64,000 nt of DNA from [Zimmermannella] faecalis ATCC 13722 (GTDB lineage: Bacteria > Actinomycetota > Actinomycetes > Actinomycetales > Microbacteriaceae): NCBI RefSeq assembly GCF_000381765.1, contig NZ_KB907079.1, positions 69,442 to 133,441 of the forward strand. The letters are read 5' to 3'. The position numbers were made by a program, and so were the translations under genes. This document shows, one piece after another, positions 16,830 to 27,004 of the stretch (positions are counted from its first letter, which is position 1; the number at the start of each line of letters is the position of its first letter). The notes beneath the pieces are model-generated. The model saw nothing but the letters and a program-made list of their open reading frames with translations, was not told the origin of the DNA and searched no databases.

Positions 16830-16856
16830 GAGCCCGGCGCCCGCAGCGCCGGGCTC
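16830..16856 (+). terminator. Terminator of the two-component operon
   Basis: GAGCCCGGCG pairs with CGCCGGGCTC around a 7-base loop, five bases after the kinase stop. The trailing T-tract is weak (TACCTTTGG). Confidence 0.75.
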
Positions 16857-16915
16857 TACCTTTGGGGCCGAGTCTCGCGCGACCATTGCGCGGGGCCGCG
16901 AGAAGGGAGCCCCTC

Positions 16916-17206
16916 ATGGCCAAGTTCACCGTCGACAGCGACCTCATTCAGTCCGCCGTTTCGGCCGTGCAGACCGACATCGAGTCGGTGCGCACCGCAA
17001 CCGGCAACCTCACGAACCAGCTGCTCAACCTGCAGGCGAGCTGGCAGGGCCAGGCGCAGACCGCGTTCCAGGGCGTCGTCGAGCAGTGGAAGTCGACGCA
17101 GAGCCAGGTCGAGCAGTCGATCGAGTCGATCAATAGCGCGCTCGCCGCGGCTGGCACGCACTACGGCAACACCGAGGTCGACGTGATTCGCCTCTTCGCG
17201 GTGTAG
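16916..17206 (+). CDS. WXG100 family (ESAT-6-like) protein
   Basis: A 96-residue all-helical protein with the WXG hairpin turn in ASWQGQAQ near residue 42. This is the size and shape of WXG100 proteins that form helical hairpins and are exported by type VII secretion. No EccC ATPase or other secretion gene is in the window, and only one WXG gene is present, so a homodimer is expected. The ATG has GAAGGGAGC upstream. Export is inferred from the family only. Confidence 0.9.
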   Translation: MAKFTVDSDLIQSAVSAVQTDIESVRTATGNLTNQLLNLQASWQGQAQTAFQGVVEQWKSTQSQVEQSIESINSALAAAGTHYGNTEVDVIRLFAV

Positions 17207-17228
17207 CCGCATCCGCCCGGAAACGCGC

Positions 17229-17264
17229 CGAAGGCGGGCGACTCGGCCGAGTCGCCCGCCTTCG
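17229..17264. terminator. Bidirectional terminator between WXG100 and groEL
   Basis: A perfect 18-bp palindromic stem (CGAAGGCGGGCGACTCGG and its complement, no loop spacer) lies between two convergent genes. It can serve both strands. Confidence 0.85.
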
Positions 17265-17296
17265 CGGGTGCGGGGATGCTCCCCGCGGGCAGGACC

Positions 17297-18931
<1,635 letters not shown>

Positions 18932-18954
18932 TCAGGACCTGAGTGGTCTTCGTG

Positions 18955-18981
18955 TTAGCACTCAGTGTGCTGGAGTGCCAA
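18955..18981 (-). promoter_or_regulatory. CIRCE operator, proximal
   Basis: TTAGCACTC-N9-GAGTGCCAA matches the CIRCE inverted repeat (one mismatch to the 9-9-9 consensus). It lies 38 bp upstream of groEL and is the expected binding site of HrcA. Confidence 0.95.
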
Positions 18982-18989
18982 CACCCATG

Positions 18990-19016
18990 TTGGCACTCTC
19001 ACCCTGAGAGTGCAAG
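18990..19016 (-). promoter_or_regulatory. CIRCE operator, distal
   Basis: TTGGCACTC-N9-GAGTGCAAG is a second, slightly degenerate CIRCE copy, 35 bp (centre to centre) from the first. A minus-strand TTGCAC at its edge could be the -35 box of the groEL promoter. Confidence 0.85.
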
Positions 19017-19079
19017 AACGACGCGGGGCGTCCGCCGCGGGCGAACCGCAGCGAACGCCCCGAGCGAGGCTGCCCCGAA

Positions 19080-19661
19080 CTAGAGCAGCGCGTCGGCCGC
19101 GTCCTGGCCGAGAATGATCGTCATCGTGCCCTCGGGCGCGACGTTCGGGTCAACCGTGATTTCGCCGTAGCCGAGGGTCTCCTGCGCACCGAGCGCGGCG
19201 CCGCGCTGGTCTTCGCTCGCGATCACGATGCTCGTCGTCGCGTAGTCGTAGCTGTCGGCGTCGGCCGTGCTGCCGACGGTCCAGCCGTCGGCGACAAAGA
19301 CGTTCGTGCCTGCCGTCGCGAGGCCCGGAGTGCCGACGCCGTTGAGCACCGTCAGCGAGATCGACGCGTCGATCGTCGCCTCGGGCTCGGCGGCCGTCTC
19401 GGTCGGGGCGGCCTCGGTCGCGCCGCCGGTCTCCTCGGGCGCGGTCGTCTCTTCCTGCTGTCCGCCCATGTCGGCGGTGAACTGCACCTGGCGGTCGATC
19501 ATCCACATGACGCCGACGCCAATGCCAACGAGCAGCACGAACGCGACGATCGCCACGATCCACGACATGAACTTCGACGCCCACGTACGCGGCGCACGGT
19601 GCGCGCCGCGACGCTTGAGCGTGTTCGGGAAGTCGTCGAAGCGATCCTTGGGGTACTTCAC
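19080..19661 (-). CDS. Membrane-anchored LytR_C-domain protein
   Basis: A 193-residue protein with GTG start. A basic cytoplasmic N-terminus of about 30 residues, one membrane helix (about 31-55), an Ala/Glu/Thr-rich linker, and a C-terminal LytR_C-like domain (SLTVLNGVGTPGLA to the end). LytR_C domains occur at the end of wall-teichoic/arabinogalactan ligases and as stand-alone actinobacterial proteins of unknown function; no LytR-CpsA-Psr catalytic domain is present. The DUF3263 gene lies 30 bp upstream on the same strand, so the two may be co-transcribed. Confidence 0.8.
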   Translation of the reverse strand: MKYPKDRFDDFPNTLKRRGAHRAPRTWASKFMSWIVAIVAFVLLVGIGVGVMWMIDRQVQFTADMGGQQEETTAPEETGGATEAAPTETAAEPEATIDASISLTVLNGVGTPGLATAGTNVFVADGWTVGSTADADSYDYATTSIVIASEDQRGAALGAQETLGYGEITVDPNVAPEGTMTIILGQDAADALL

Positions 19662-19691
19662 GTTGTGCTGAATCTTCCTGCAGGGGTAGGG

Positions 19692-19979
19692 CTAGTGGCG
19701 GCCGCCGGCGGTGCCGAAGCTGGCCGTGCGGCGCTGCTCGCGCATCCGCCGAAGCCGATGAACGAGCATCGGGTACGCCACGAGTGCCGAAGGCGACTCA
19801 ATGAGCGTACCGAGAATCTGATAATACCGAGCGGCCGAATAGCCAAAGCGAGCCCGAATCGCGTCTTCTTTCGCGCGGCTATGGGCCGGATGCTCGGCCT
19901 CGAACTCGAGCAGGTCACGATCTTCGTCGTGCAGCGGCGGCTGCGCCGGCTGCCGAAGAACACCCGAATCGCTCGGCAT
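19692..19979 (-). CDS. DUF3263 family protein
   Basis: A 95-residue protein with the DUF3263 pattern: LLEFEAEHPAHSRAKEDAIRARFGYSAARYYQIL, summarised here by its HPAHSRAKE and FGYSAARYYQ motifs. The pattern resembles a small helix-turn-helix, so DNA binding is possible. Function unknown. The start ATG has GAGGAG upstream. It precedes the LytR_C gene and is divergent from msrB. Confidence 0.85.
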   Translation of the reverse strand: MPSDSGVLRQPAQPPLHDEDRDLLEFEAEHPAHSRAKEDAIRARFGYSAARYYQILGTLIESPSALVAYPMLVHRLRRMREQRRTASFGTAGGRH

Positions 19980-20098
19980 ATTCGAGGCTCCTCTCACGTT
20001 GACCTGAGTGCGGTGTGCACTGGATGCGAGCCTACGCGCCGACGGCTGGATTCCCGTAGGGCGCGCGTAAAGTTGGCCGAGTCTATCGAGGAGGAACC

Positions 20099-20500
20099 AT
20101 GGCATACGAGGTCGAGCGAACGGATGCGCAGTGGCGCGAGCTGCTGAACCCGCAGGAGTTCCAGGTGCTGCGACAGGCCGGCACCGAGCGCGCGTTCACG
20201 GGCGCCCTCCTGAACGAAGAGCGACCGGGCACGTACACGTGCCGCGCGTGCGGCAACGAGCTGTTCGCCGCGACGACGAAGTTTGACGCCGGCTGCGGCT
20301 GGCCGAGCTTCTGGGAGCCGCTGCGCGAGGGCGCCGTCGAGTATCTCGAAGACACCACGCTCGGCATGCGCCGCGTCGAGGTTCGCTGCGCGAAGTGCGG
20401 CTCGCACCTCGGGCACGTCTTCCCCGACGGCTACGGCACGCCGACGGGCGACCGGTTCTGCATGAACTCGGTGAGCCTCGAATTCGTCCCCGCTGCCTAG
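20099..20500 (+). CDS. msrB: Peptide-methionine (R)-S-oxide reductase MsrB
   Basis: A 133-residue MsrB, which reduces methionine-R-sulfoxide in proteins. Two CXXC pairs (CRACG and CAKCG) hold the structural zinc, GCGWPSFWEP is the substrate pocket, and the catalytic Cys is in RFCMNSVSL near the C-terminus. Strong GAGGAGG precedes the ATG. No msrA is linked. The YceI gene is convergent. Confidence 0.97.
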   Translation: MAYEVERTDAQWRELLNPQEFQVLRQAGTERAFTGALLNEERPGTYTCRACGNELFAATTKFDAGCGWPSFWEPLREGAVEYLEDTTLGMRRVEVRCAKCGSHLGHVFPDGYGTPTGDRFCMNSVSLEFVPAA

Positions 20501-20551
20501 ACACCCCAGCTGCCTAGCACCGACTTCTCGAAGGTACTGCGGGGCGAGCCG

Positions 20552-21097
20552 CTACTGCTTCACAAGCGAGAGCTCGAACTCGAGCGTGATCTTGTCGCTC
20601 ACGAGCACGCCGCCCGAGTCGAGCGGGGTGTTCCAGCGCACATCCCAGTCGCGACGGTCGATGCGGCGCGAGCCCTCAAGGCCCGCGCGCGTCGCGCCCA
20701 TCGGGTCGTGCTCGACGCCCATGAGCTCGAGCGGGATCGACGTCTGGCGGGTGATGCCGCGAATCGTGAGGTCGCCCGTAACGATGAACTGGTTGTCGCC
20801 GATCTCGTCGATCGAGCTCGACACGAACGTGATCTGCGGGAACTCCCCCACGTTGAGGAAGTCGGCACTGCGCAGGTGGTCGTCGCGCTCGGGCTGGCGC
20901 GTATCAATGCTCGCCGACTCGATGACGACGTTCACTCGCGACTCGGGCAGTGACTCCGCGTTGATGTCGGCCTGGCCCGAAACGTTGTTGAAGGCGCCGC
21001 GCACGCGCGACACCATCGCGTGCCGGGTCGAGAACCCGACGCGGGAGTGGGCGTTGTCGATGTGCCAGGTGCCTGCGAGCAGCGGGTCGATTGCCAT
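20552..21097 (-). CDS. YceI family lipid-binding protein
   Basis: A 181-residue YceI-domain protein, a lipocalin-like beta barrel that binds isoprenoid or other lipophilic ligands. Landmarks are GTWHIDNAHSRVGFSTRH at the start and the DLTIRGITRQTSIPLEL strand pair. No signal peptide is visible, so unlike E. coli YceI it appears cytoplasmic, as in many Actinobacteria. The ATG giving MAIDPLL was chosen because the domain begins there. Confidence 0.92.
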   Translation of the reverse strand: MAIDPLLAGTWHIDNAHSRVGFSTRHAMVSRVRGAFNNVSGQADINAESLPESRVNVVIESASIDTRQPERDDHLRSADFLNVGEFPQITFVSSSIDEIGDNQFIVTGDLTIRGITRQTSIPLELMGVEHDPMGATRAGLEGSRRIDRRDWDVRWNTPLDSGGVLVSDKITLEFELSLVKQ

Positions 21098-21176
21098 GTG
21101 GTCGTTCCTTGCCTCTGCGGGTAGTTCTTCGCTCCCAAGCCCGCTCGCGCATCGGCGTGCGAGCATCGGAGGGCGA

Positions 21177-21252
21177 TGGAGCCGACTACGGGGTTCGAAC
21201 CCGTGACCTTCTGTTTACAAGACAGATGCTCTACCAGCTGAGCTAAGTCGGC
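21177..21252 (-). tRNA. tRNA-Thr (TGT)
   Basis: The minus strand folds into a standard cloverleaf: acceptor GCCGACT/AGTCGGC, D-arm TAGCTCAGCTGGTAGAGC, anticodon loop CTTGTAA with anticodon TGT, and T-arm GGTTCGAACCC. CCA is encoded in the gene at 21177-21179. Confidence 0.97.
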
Positions 21253-21295
21253 AACGGCACCCCATACTACGGGGTGTATGGGATGCCGGGGAGGG

Positions 21296-22048
21296 TTAGA
21301 TCGTCGTGTAGCCGCCGTCGATGAGGTAATAGCCCCCGGTGACGAACGAGGCGTCGTCGCTGAGCAGGAATCGCACGACCTTCGCGACCTCCTCCGGTTG
21401 GCCGAGGCGGCCGAGCGGATGCTTGGCGGTGAGCGCGTCGTACGCCTCCTTCGGCAGGCCCTGCAGCAGCGGCGTCTCGATGTAGGCGGGGCCGACCGAG
21501 TTGATGCGCAGGCCCTGCGGCCCGTACTCGGCGGCCGCGTTCTTCGTGATGCCGACGACGCCGTGCTTCGCGGCGGTGTACGCGCCGTTGCCGAGCGCGG
21601 CGACCGTGCCGTGAATCGAGGCCATGTTCACGATCGCGCTCTCTGCCGCGCCTGCCTCGAGCATCGCGGGAATCTGGAACCGCATGCCGTAGAGCACGCC
21701 GTTGAGGTTGATGTCGATGACGCGGTCCCAGTCGTCGAGGTCGGTCTCGCCGGCGGGCGCCTGGTTGCCGCCGATACCCGCGTTGTTCACGGCGTAGTTG
21801 AGCTTGCCGTAGGTCTCGACCGCAACCTGCACGGCCCGCTCCGAGTCGCCGCGGTCGGCGGTGTTGCCGACAACGGCGGTCGCGGTGCCGCCCGCGGCCT
21901 CGATCTCCGAGACGACGCGGTTTGCGCCCTCCTCGTTGAGGTCGGCGACGACGACCTTCGCGCCGAGCGACGCGAGCTCCTTCGCGACGGCCTCGCCGAT
22001 GCCCGAGCCACCGCCGGTGACGAGCGCTACACGATCAGTGAATGACAT
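21296..22048 (-). CDS. SDR-family oxidoreductase
   Basis: A 250-residue classical short-chain dehydrogenase. NAD(P) binding by TGGGSGIG at residues 11-18, NNAG at the end of strand 4, catalytic Ser in VNMASIHG, and YTAAKHG for the Tyr-Lys pair. The Asp after strand 2 (VVVADLN) favours NAD(H). The substrate is unknown. The start ATG follows AGGAGG. It is transcribed alone between tRNA-Thr and a divergent ABC ATPase. Confidence 0.92.
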   Translation of the reverse strand: MSFTDRVALVTGGGSGIGEAVAKELASLGAKVVVADLNEEGANRVVSEIEAAGGTATAVVGNTADRGDSERAVQVAVETYGKLNYAVNNAGIGGNQAPAGETDLDDWDRVIDINLNGVLYGMRFQIPAMLEAGAAESAIVNMASIHGTVAALGNGAYTAAKHGVVGITKNAAAEYGPQGLRINSVGPAYIETPLLQGLPKEAYDALTAKHPLGRLGQPEEVAKVVRFLLSDDASFVTGGYYLIDGGYTTI

Positions 22049-22208
22049 GGAATTCCTCCTGGTTCGGCGCTCGCTCTGGGGGCGCACCGTGCGGCCGTGA
22101 GCGCTGCCGCAACTGTCGCACCGTCAGCCAACAGCATCCTGACAAAAGTTGTTGATTTGCGTCCGTGTCGGGCAAGGCCAATCCCGTGCCCCACTACGAT
22201 GGATGCTC

Positions 22209-23219
22209 ATGGCCGCAGTAACCTTCGCGAGCGTCTCACGCCGCTTCCCCGGCGCCACCCGTAACGCCGTCGACTCGCTCGACATCGAGATCGCCGACGG
22301 CGAGTTTCTCGTGCTCGTCGGCCCCTCGGGCTGCGGCAAGACGACGACGCTGCGGATGCTCGCGGGCCTCGACCCCGTCGACGACGGCCGCATTCTTATC
22401 GGCGACGACGACGTCACGAACGTGCCGCCGAAAGACCGCGACATCGCGATGGTGTTCCAGAACTACGCGCTCTACCCGCACCTCACGGTCGAGCAGAACA
22501 TGGGCTTCGGCCTGAAGACCCGCGGTGTCGCGAAGTCGACCCGCGTCGAGAAGGTGCGCGAGGCCGCGAAGCTGCTCGACCTCGAGCCGCTGCTGCACCG
22601 ACGCCCGTCGGAGCTCTCGGGCGGGCAGCGCCAGCGCGTCGCGATGGGCCGCGCGATCGTGCGAGAGCCGCAGGTGTTCCTCATGGACGAGCCGCTCTCG
22701 AACCTCGACGCGAAGCTGCGCGTGCAGACGCGCGCGCAGATCGCGTCGCTGCAGCGCCGGCTCGGCACGACGACCGTGTACGTCACGCACGACCAGACCG
22801 AGGCGATGACGATGGGCACCCGCATCGCGGTGCTCAACGAGGGCAAGCTGCAGCAGCTCGGCACGCCGCAGGAGCTCTACGACCGCCCGGCGAACGACTT
22901 CGTCGCGAGCTTCATCGGCACGCCGGCAATGAACTTCTGGAACGAGGGCGACGACCGCGTCGGCGTGCGGGCAGAAGACCTGCGCCTCGCCGAGCCCGGG
23001 GCGGATACGCCGGGCGGCATCCCCGCGCGCGTCACGCTCGTCGAGGAGCTCGGCGCCGACGGCTACCTCTTCTGCACTGGCACGATCGGCGGCGAGGAGC
23101 TCCAGCTCGTCGCCCGCGTCGACGGCCGCAGCCACCCGCAGATCGGCGACGAGGTCGTGCTCGTGCCGAACCGCGAGCGCATCCACCGGTTCCGCGCCGA
23201 CGACGGCACCCGCCGCTAG
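22209..23219 (+). CDS. UgpC/MsmK-type ABC transporter ATPase
   Basis: A 336-residue ATPase of the sugar-uptake CUT1 class. Walker A is GPSGCGKT, signature [14 protein letters not shown], Walker [14 protein letters not shown], and an OB-fold (TOBE) domain follows from about residue 235. This class is often shared by several sugar transporters, and no permease or binding protein is nearby, which suits a multi-transporter ATPase. A TACGAT box at 22195-22200 ends eight bases before this ATG, suggesting a leaderless mRNA. Confidence 0.93.
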   Translation: MAAVTFASVSRRFPGATRNAVDSLDIEIADGEFLVLVGPSGCGKTTTLRMLAGLDPVDDGRILIGDDDVTNVPPKDRDIAMVFQNYALYPHLTVEQNMGFGLKTRGVAKSTRVEKVREAAKLLDLEPLLHRRPSELSGGQRQRVAMGRAIVREPQVFLMDEPLSNLDAKLRVQTRAQIASLQRRLGTTTVYVTHDQTEAMTMGTRIAVLNEGKLQQLGTPQELYDRPANDFVASFIGTPAMNFWNEGDDRVGVRAEDLRLAEPGADTPGGIPARVTLVEELGADGYLFCTGTIGGEELQLVARVDGRSHPQIGDEVVLVPNRERIHRFRADDGTRR

Positions 23220-23256
23220 CTGTACCCCTCGCGCGGGGCCACCAAGAACAGGCCAG

Positions 23257-24225
23257 CTAGAGGAGCGACTCCTTCGCGGCGGCCGCGGCCGCCCGCAGCT
23301 TGGAGATCTCGTAGCAGGTCACGGATGCGGCGATGCCCGCGTTGAGCGACTCGGTCGCGGCGTCGATGGGAATCGAGACGATCGCGTCGCACTGCTCGGC
23401 GACGAGGCGCGAGAGGCCCTTGCCCTCGGAGCCGACCACGACGAGCAGCGGCGAGGTGGCGAGGTCGAGCCCGGGAAGGTCGACGTCGCCGTCACCGTCG
23501 AGGCCGATCACGAACACGCCCTGCTGCTTCAGCGCCTTGATCGTGTTCGTGAGGTTCGTCGCAAGCGCGACGGGCAGGCGCGCGGCCGCACCGGCCGACG
23601 TGCGCCACGCGGTCGCGGTGAGGCCCGCGGCCCGGCGCTGCGGCACGATCACGCCGTGCCCGCCGAACGCCGCGACCGAGCGGATGATCGCGCCAAGGTT
23701 GCGGGGGTCGGTGATGCCGTCGAGCGCCACGAACAGCGGCGTCTCGCCGCGCGAGATGACGCGCTCGGTGAGCTCGACCGGGTCGGCATACTCGTACGGC
23801 GGCACCTTCAGGGCGACGCCCTGGTGCACGGCGTCGAACGGCACCATGCGGTCGAGCTCCTGGCGCGTGACCTCGAGCATCGGAATCTGCCGCTTCGCCG
23901 CGAGCTGGATGATCTCTTTAATGCGGTCGTCGACCTCGATGTGCTGGGCGACGTACACGGTCGTCGCGGGAATCTCGGCGCGCAGCGCCTCGACGGCGGC
24001 ATTGCGACCGGTCACCATCTCGTGGTCGGTCGGCGCCGACGAGCGGCGCTGCTGCTGGCGCTGCTGCGGACGCCCCTGCGCCTTCGCCGCGGCGGCCTGG
24101 CGGCGGCGACGGTCTTTCGCCCAGTGACGGTCCTCGGCGCGCGGCGTCGGCCCCTTGCCCTCGAGGGCCTTGCGGCCGAGGCCGCCCGTGCCCTTCTGCG
24201 GGCCCTTCTTCTTTGCCTTGCTCAT
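23257..24225 (-). CDS. rlmB: 23S rRNA (guanosine-2251-2'-O)-methyltransferase RlmB
   Basis: A 322-residue SPOUT methyltransferase of the TrmH family. A basic, Lys/Arg/Gln-rich N-terminal tail of about 65 residues precedes the substrate-binding domain (VTGRNAAVEALRA). The trefoil-knot part has DGITDPRNLGAIIRSVAAFG and VVGSEGKGLSRL. It methylates G2251 of 23S rRNA (E. coli number); RlmB and TrmH are hard to separate, but position after cysS is the usual actinobacterial rlmB arrangement. Its ATG overlaps the cysS stop by four bases. Confidence 0.92.
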   Translation of the reverse strand: MSKAKKKGPQKGTGGLGRKALEGKGPTPRAEDRHWAKDRRRRQAAAAKAQGRPQQRQQQRRSSAPTDHEMVTGRNAAVEALRAEIPATTVYVAQHIEVDDRIKEIIQLAAKRQIPMLEVTRQELDRMVPFDAVHQGVALKVPPYEYADPVELTERVISRGETPLFVALDGITDPRNLGAIIRSVAAFGGHGVIVPQRRAAGLTATAWRTSAGAAARLPVALATNLTNTIKALKQQGVFVIGLDGDGDVDLPGLDLATSPLLVVVGSEGKGLSRLVAEQCDAIVSIPIDAATESLNAGIAASVTCYEISKLRAAAAAAKESLL

Positions 24226-25628
24226 TCGCTCACGCTCCAGTGTGTTCCCTGCGGGCTGTCTTCAATAGTGATGCCGGCGGCCGCGAGGCCGTCGCGGATG
24301 CGGTCGGCCGCGGCCCAGTCCTTCGCCTCGCGCGCGGCGGCCCGCTGCTCGACGAGTTCGCCGACGAGCCGGTCGAGCACGGGCTCGAGCGAGTCGCCCG
24401 CGGCCTCGTCGGCCCACTCGTCGGCGAGCGGGTCGAGGCCGAGGATGCCGAGCATCCCCCGCGCCTGCGCGACCGCATCGCGCACGGTGTCGGTCTCCCC
24501 CGCCTCGATCGCGATGTTGCCGGCCGAGACCGCGTCGAACACGAGCGCGAGCGCCTGCGGCACGCCGAAGTCGTCGCGCATGTGCGCGGCGAAGGCGTCG
24601 GGCAGCTCGGTTGCGGCGTCGACGGGGCCGGTCAGTCGGGTTGCTCGCGCGAGGAAGTTCTCGATGCGCGCGAACGCGGCCGCCGCCTCGTCGTACGCCT
24701 CTCGGCTCGCGTCGACCGTGGAGCGGTAGTGCGCCGTGCCGAGCAGGTAGCGCACGACGATCGGCCGGCGCGTGCGCACGAGCTCGGTCGCCGAGATGAT
24801 GTTGCCCACCGACTTCGACATCTTCGTGCCGCCGAGCGAGACGAGGCCGTTGTGCAGCCAGTACCGCGCGAAGGCGTCGCCGGCCGCGCGCGACTGCGCG
24901 AGCTCGTTCTCGTGATGCGGGAACCGCAGGTCGCGGCCACCGCCGTGAATGTCGAACTCGGTGCCGAGGTACTTCGTCGACATCGCCGAGCACTCGATGT
25001 GCCAGCCGGGACGCCCCTCGCCCCACGGCGACTGCCACGCGGCCGAGGCGGGCTCGCCCGGCTTGCGACCCTTCCAGAGGGCGAAGTCGGTCGGGTTGCG
25101 CTTCGCACGCTCGGGGCCGTCGTCGGCGCCGGCCATGTCGGCGGGGCGCTGATGCGTTAGCTCGCCGTAGTCGGCCCAGCTCGCGGTGTCGAAGTAGACG
25201 TCACCCGAGCCGTCATCGGCGGCGTACGCGTGGCCGCGCTCGATCAGGCGGGCGATGAGGTCGAGCATCTCGGGAATCGCGCCGGTCGCGCGCGGCTCGT
25301 ACGTCGGGGCAAGGATGCGCAGGGCCGAGTAGACCTCGCCAAACTCGCGCTCGACGCGGTACGCGAGCGCCCACCAGGGCTCTTCATCGGTCGCGTTTGC
25401 GAGCGTCTTGTCGTCAATGTCGGTGACGTTGCGCACGAGCGTCACGCGGTAGCCCTCGTGCGTAAACCAGCGGCGCATTTGGTCGTAGACGAGCGCGGAA
25501 CGCAGGTGCCCGAGGTGCGGGCCCGACTGCACGGTCGGCCCGCAGACGTAGAGCGACACCTCGCCCGCGCGCAGGGGCGCGAAGTCGACGAGGGTCTGCT
25601 GTCGAGTGTCGTAGAGGCGCTGAGTCAC
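24222..25628 (-). CDS. cysS: Cysteine--tRNA ligase
   Basis: A 468-residue class I synthetase charging tRNA-Cys. The zinc Cys is in YVCGPTVQ, the HIGH-equivalent is HLGH, HGGGRDLRFPHHENE supplies further zinc ligands, and the KMSKS loop is GGTKMSKSVGN. An anticodon-binding DALR-like domain forms the C-terminus. Length is normal. It forms an operon with rlmB. It carries HLGH rather than the PHIGH usual in CysS, a mild variation. Confidence 0.97.
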   Translation of the reverse strand: MTQRLYDTRQQTLVDFAPLRAGEVSLYVCGPTVQSGPHLGHLRSALVYDQMRRWFTHEGYRVTLVRNVTDIDDKTLANATDEEPWWALAYRVEREFGEVYSALRILAPTYEPRATGAIPEMLDLIARLIERGHAYAADDGSGDVYFDTASWADYGELTHQRPADMAGADDGPERAKRNPTDFALWKGRKPGEPASAAWQSPWGEGRPGWHIECSAMSTKYLGTEFDIHGGGRDLRFPHHENELAQSRAAGDAFARYWLHNGLVSLGGTKMSKSVGNIISATELVRTRRPIVVRYLLGTAHYRSTVDASREAYDEAAAAFARIENFLARATRLTGPVDAATELPDAFAAHMRDDFGVPQALALVFDAVSAGNIAIEAGETDTVRDAVAQARGMLGILGLDPLADEWADEAAGDSLEPVLDRLVGELVEQRAAAREAKDWAAADRIRDGLAAAGITIEDSPQGTHWSVSE

Positions 25629-25707
25629 GCACCCATCCTAGGTTGTCGCGGCCCAACGCCTCGCCGACATGACGCGCGCGCTGCCGGGCAGCGCGGCGTG
25701 AATTGTC

Positions 25708-26190
25708 TTAGGAAGCGAGCACCTTGTCGAGGTGCGTGTTCGCCTCGTCTTCGTTGATCTCTTCGGCAAGCGCGAGCTCGCTCACGAGCACCTGACGCGC
25801 CTTCGCGAGCATCCGCTTCTCGCCCGCCGAGAGGCCCTTGTCTTGGTCGCGGCGCCAGAGGTCGCGCACGACCTCGGAAACCTTGAGCACGTCGCCCGAG
25901 GCGAGCTTCTCTTGGTTCGACTTGTACCGGCGCGACCAGTTGGTGGGCTCTTCGGTGATCGGCGCCTGGAGGACGTCGAAGACCTCCTTCAGCCCGTGCT
26001 CGTCAATCACATCGCGCACGCCGACGAGTTCGACGTTCTCGGCCGGAACCTCGATCGTGAGGTCGCCCTGCGAAACGTTGAGCTTGAGATAGGTCCGCTC
26101 TTCACCCTTGATCGTGCGGATCTTCACTTCTTCAATCGTTGCCGCGCCGTGGTGCGGGTAGACGACAGTTTCGCCGACCTCAAGATTCAT
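25708..26190 (-). CDS. carD: RNA polymerase-binding regulator CarD
   Basis: A 160-residue CarD. The N-terminal RNA-polymerase interaction domain opens [15 protein letters not shown]; the C-terminal helical domain contains the conserved Trp region ([14 protein letters not shown]) that contacts the promoter bubble edge. CarD stabilises open complexes at most housekeeping promoters in Actinobacteria. The ATG after GAAAGGGG was chosen. The LpqE-like lipoprotein gene is divergent, the same arrangement as Rv3583c and Rv3584 in Mycobacterium tuberculosis. Confidence 0.95.
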   Translation of the reverse strand: MNLEVGETVVYPHHGAATIEEVKIRTIKGEERTYLKLNVSQGDLTIEVPAENVELVGVRDVIDEHGLKEVFDVLQAPITEEPTNWSRRYKSNQEKLASGDVLKVSEVVRDLWRRDQDKGLSAGEKRMLAKARQVLVSELALAEEINEDEANTHLDKVLAS

Positions 26191-26350
26191 GGATAAGGCC
26201 CCTTTCGCCAAATACCAATTCTATCACGAACTAGTGCTACGATTCCGGCCCGCTCCGGCGTGCACTGGGGTGACCCCGAAATCGGTTAGGCTAAGTGGAG
26301 CTATTTGGCGAGCCGCGCACGGTTCGCAACCACACCGGGAGGCCTCTGCA

Positions 26351-26917
26351 GTGAAGATCCGTGCTGTTGCCGCATCCGCCCTCGCCCTCGCGCTCGCCGC
26401 GGGCCTGACTGGATGCAACATGATCAGCCCGCAGCGCACGACGATGGAGTACGCGGCGAGCGACGGCATCAACGTCGACCTCGGCGAGGTGCACGTGCGC
26501 AACATGCTGCTGCTCGCGAACCCCGATGGCTCGCAGGCGAACGTCGTGTTCGCCGCGGTGAACGGCACCACCGAGAGCGCGCAGCTCAACCTCACGATTA
26601 ACGGCACGGCCGTCAACCTCCCGCTCACCTACAACCCCGAGAGCGACATCACCGAGGTCGGCTTCGGCGAAGAGGGTGAGCACCTCGTGAGCGGCTCGTT
26701 CGAGACCGGCACGACCGTCGAGGTCGAGTTCGAGGCCACCTACACGGCCGCCGACGGCACCCGCCAGACCGTGACCGACACGCACAGGGTGCCGATTCTC
26801 GGCGACGAAGAGGCGCAGCACGTGCTCGAGGAGTACCAGACGCTGGTGCCGCAGGACCCGGCCGACCTCCCCGCCGCGACGCCCGAAGACGGCACGACCA
26901 CCGAGGGCGGCGAGTAG
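26351..26917 (+). CDS. LpqE-like lipoprotein
   Basis: A 188-residue predicted lipoprotein. GTG start behind GGAGG, signal peptide with the lipobox LTGC (Cys at about residue 25), then a beta-rich domain (EVHVRNMLLLANPDG, NLTINGTAVNLPL) and an acidic Thr-rich tail. Position divergent from carD matches LpqE of mycobacteria. Function is not established. The TAGGCTAA sequence near 26287 may be the -10 region. Confidence 0.8.
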   Translation: MKIRAVAASALALALAAGLTGCNMISPQRTTMEYAASDGINVDLGEVHVRNMLLLANPDGSQANVVFAAVNGTTESAQLNLTINGTAVNLPLTYNPESDITEVGFGEEGEHLVSGSFETGTTVEVEFEATYTAADGTRQTVTDTHRVPILGDEEAQHVLEEYQTLVPQDPADLPAATPEDGTTTEGGE

Positions 26918-26943
26918 CGCCGACCACGACAGCCGACCACGAA

Positions 26944-26980
26944 GAAGGGCCCCGACGAGTTCAACTCGTCGGGGCCCTTC
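26944..26980. terminator. Bidirectional terminator between lpqE-like gene and regX3
   Basis: A perfect 17-bp stem (GAAGGGCCCCGACGAGT and complement) with loop TCA sits between two convergent genes. TCTCGTTG follows on the plus strand and a mixed T/C tract on the minus strand. Confidence 0.88.
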
Positions 26981-27004
26981 TCGTTGCAGCCTGGGCGAGC
27001 GGCC

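Noticed and set aside
16916-17206. Type VII secretion locus
   Set aside because: Only one WXG100 gene is present; no EccC, EccD, MycP or EspR-type gene is nearby.
25629-25707. T-box riboswitch before cysS
   Set aside because: cysS is read leftward from 25628, and the 79 bp between it and the carD end lack room and motifs for a T-box.
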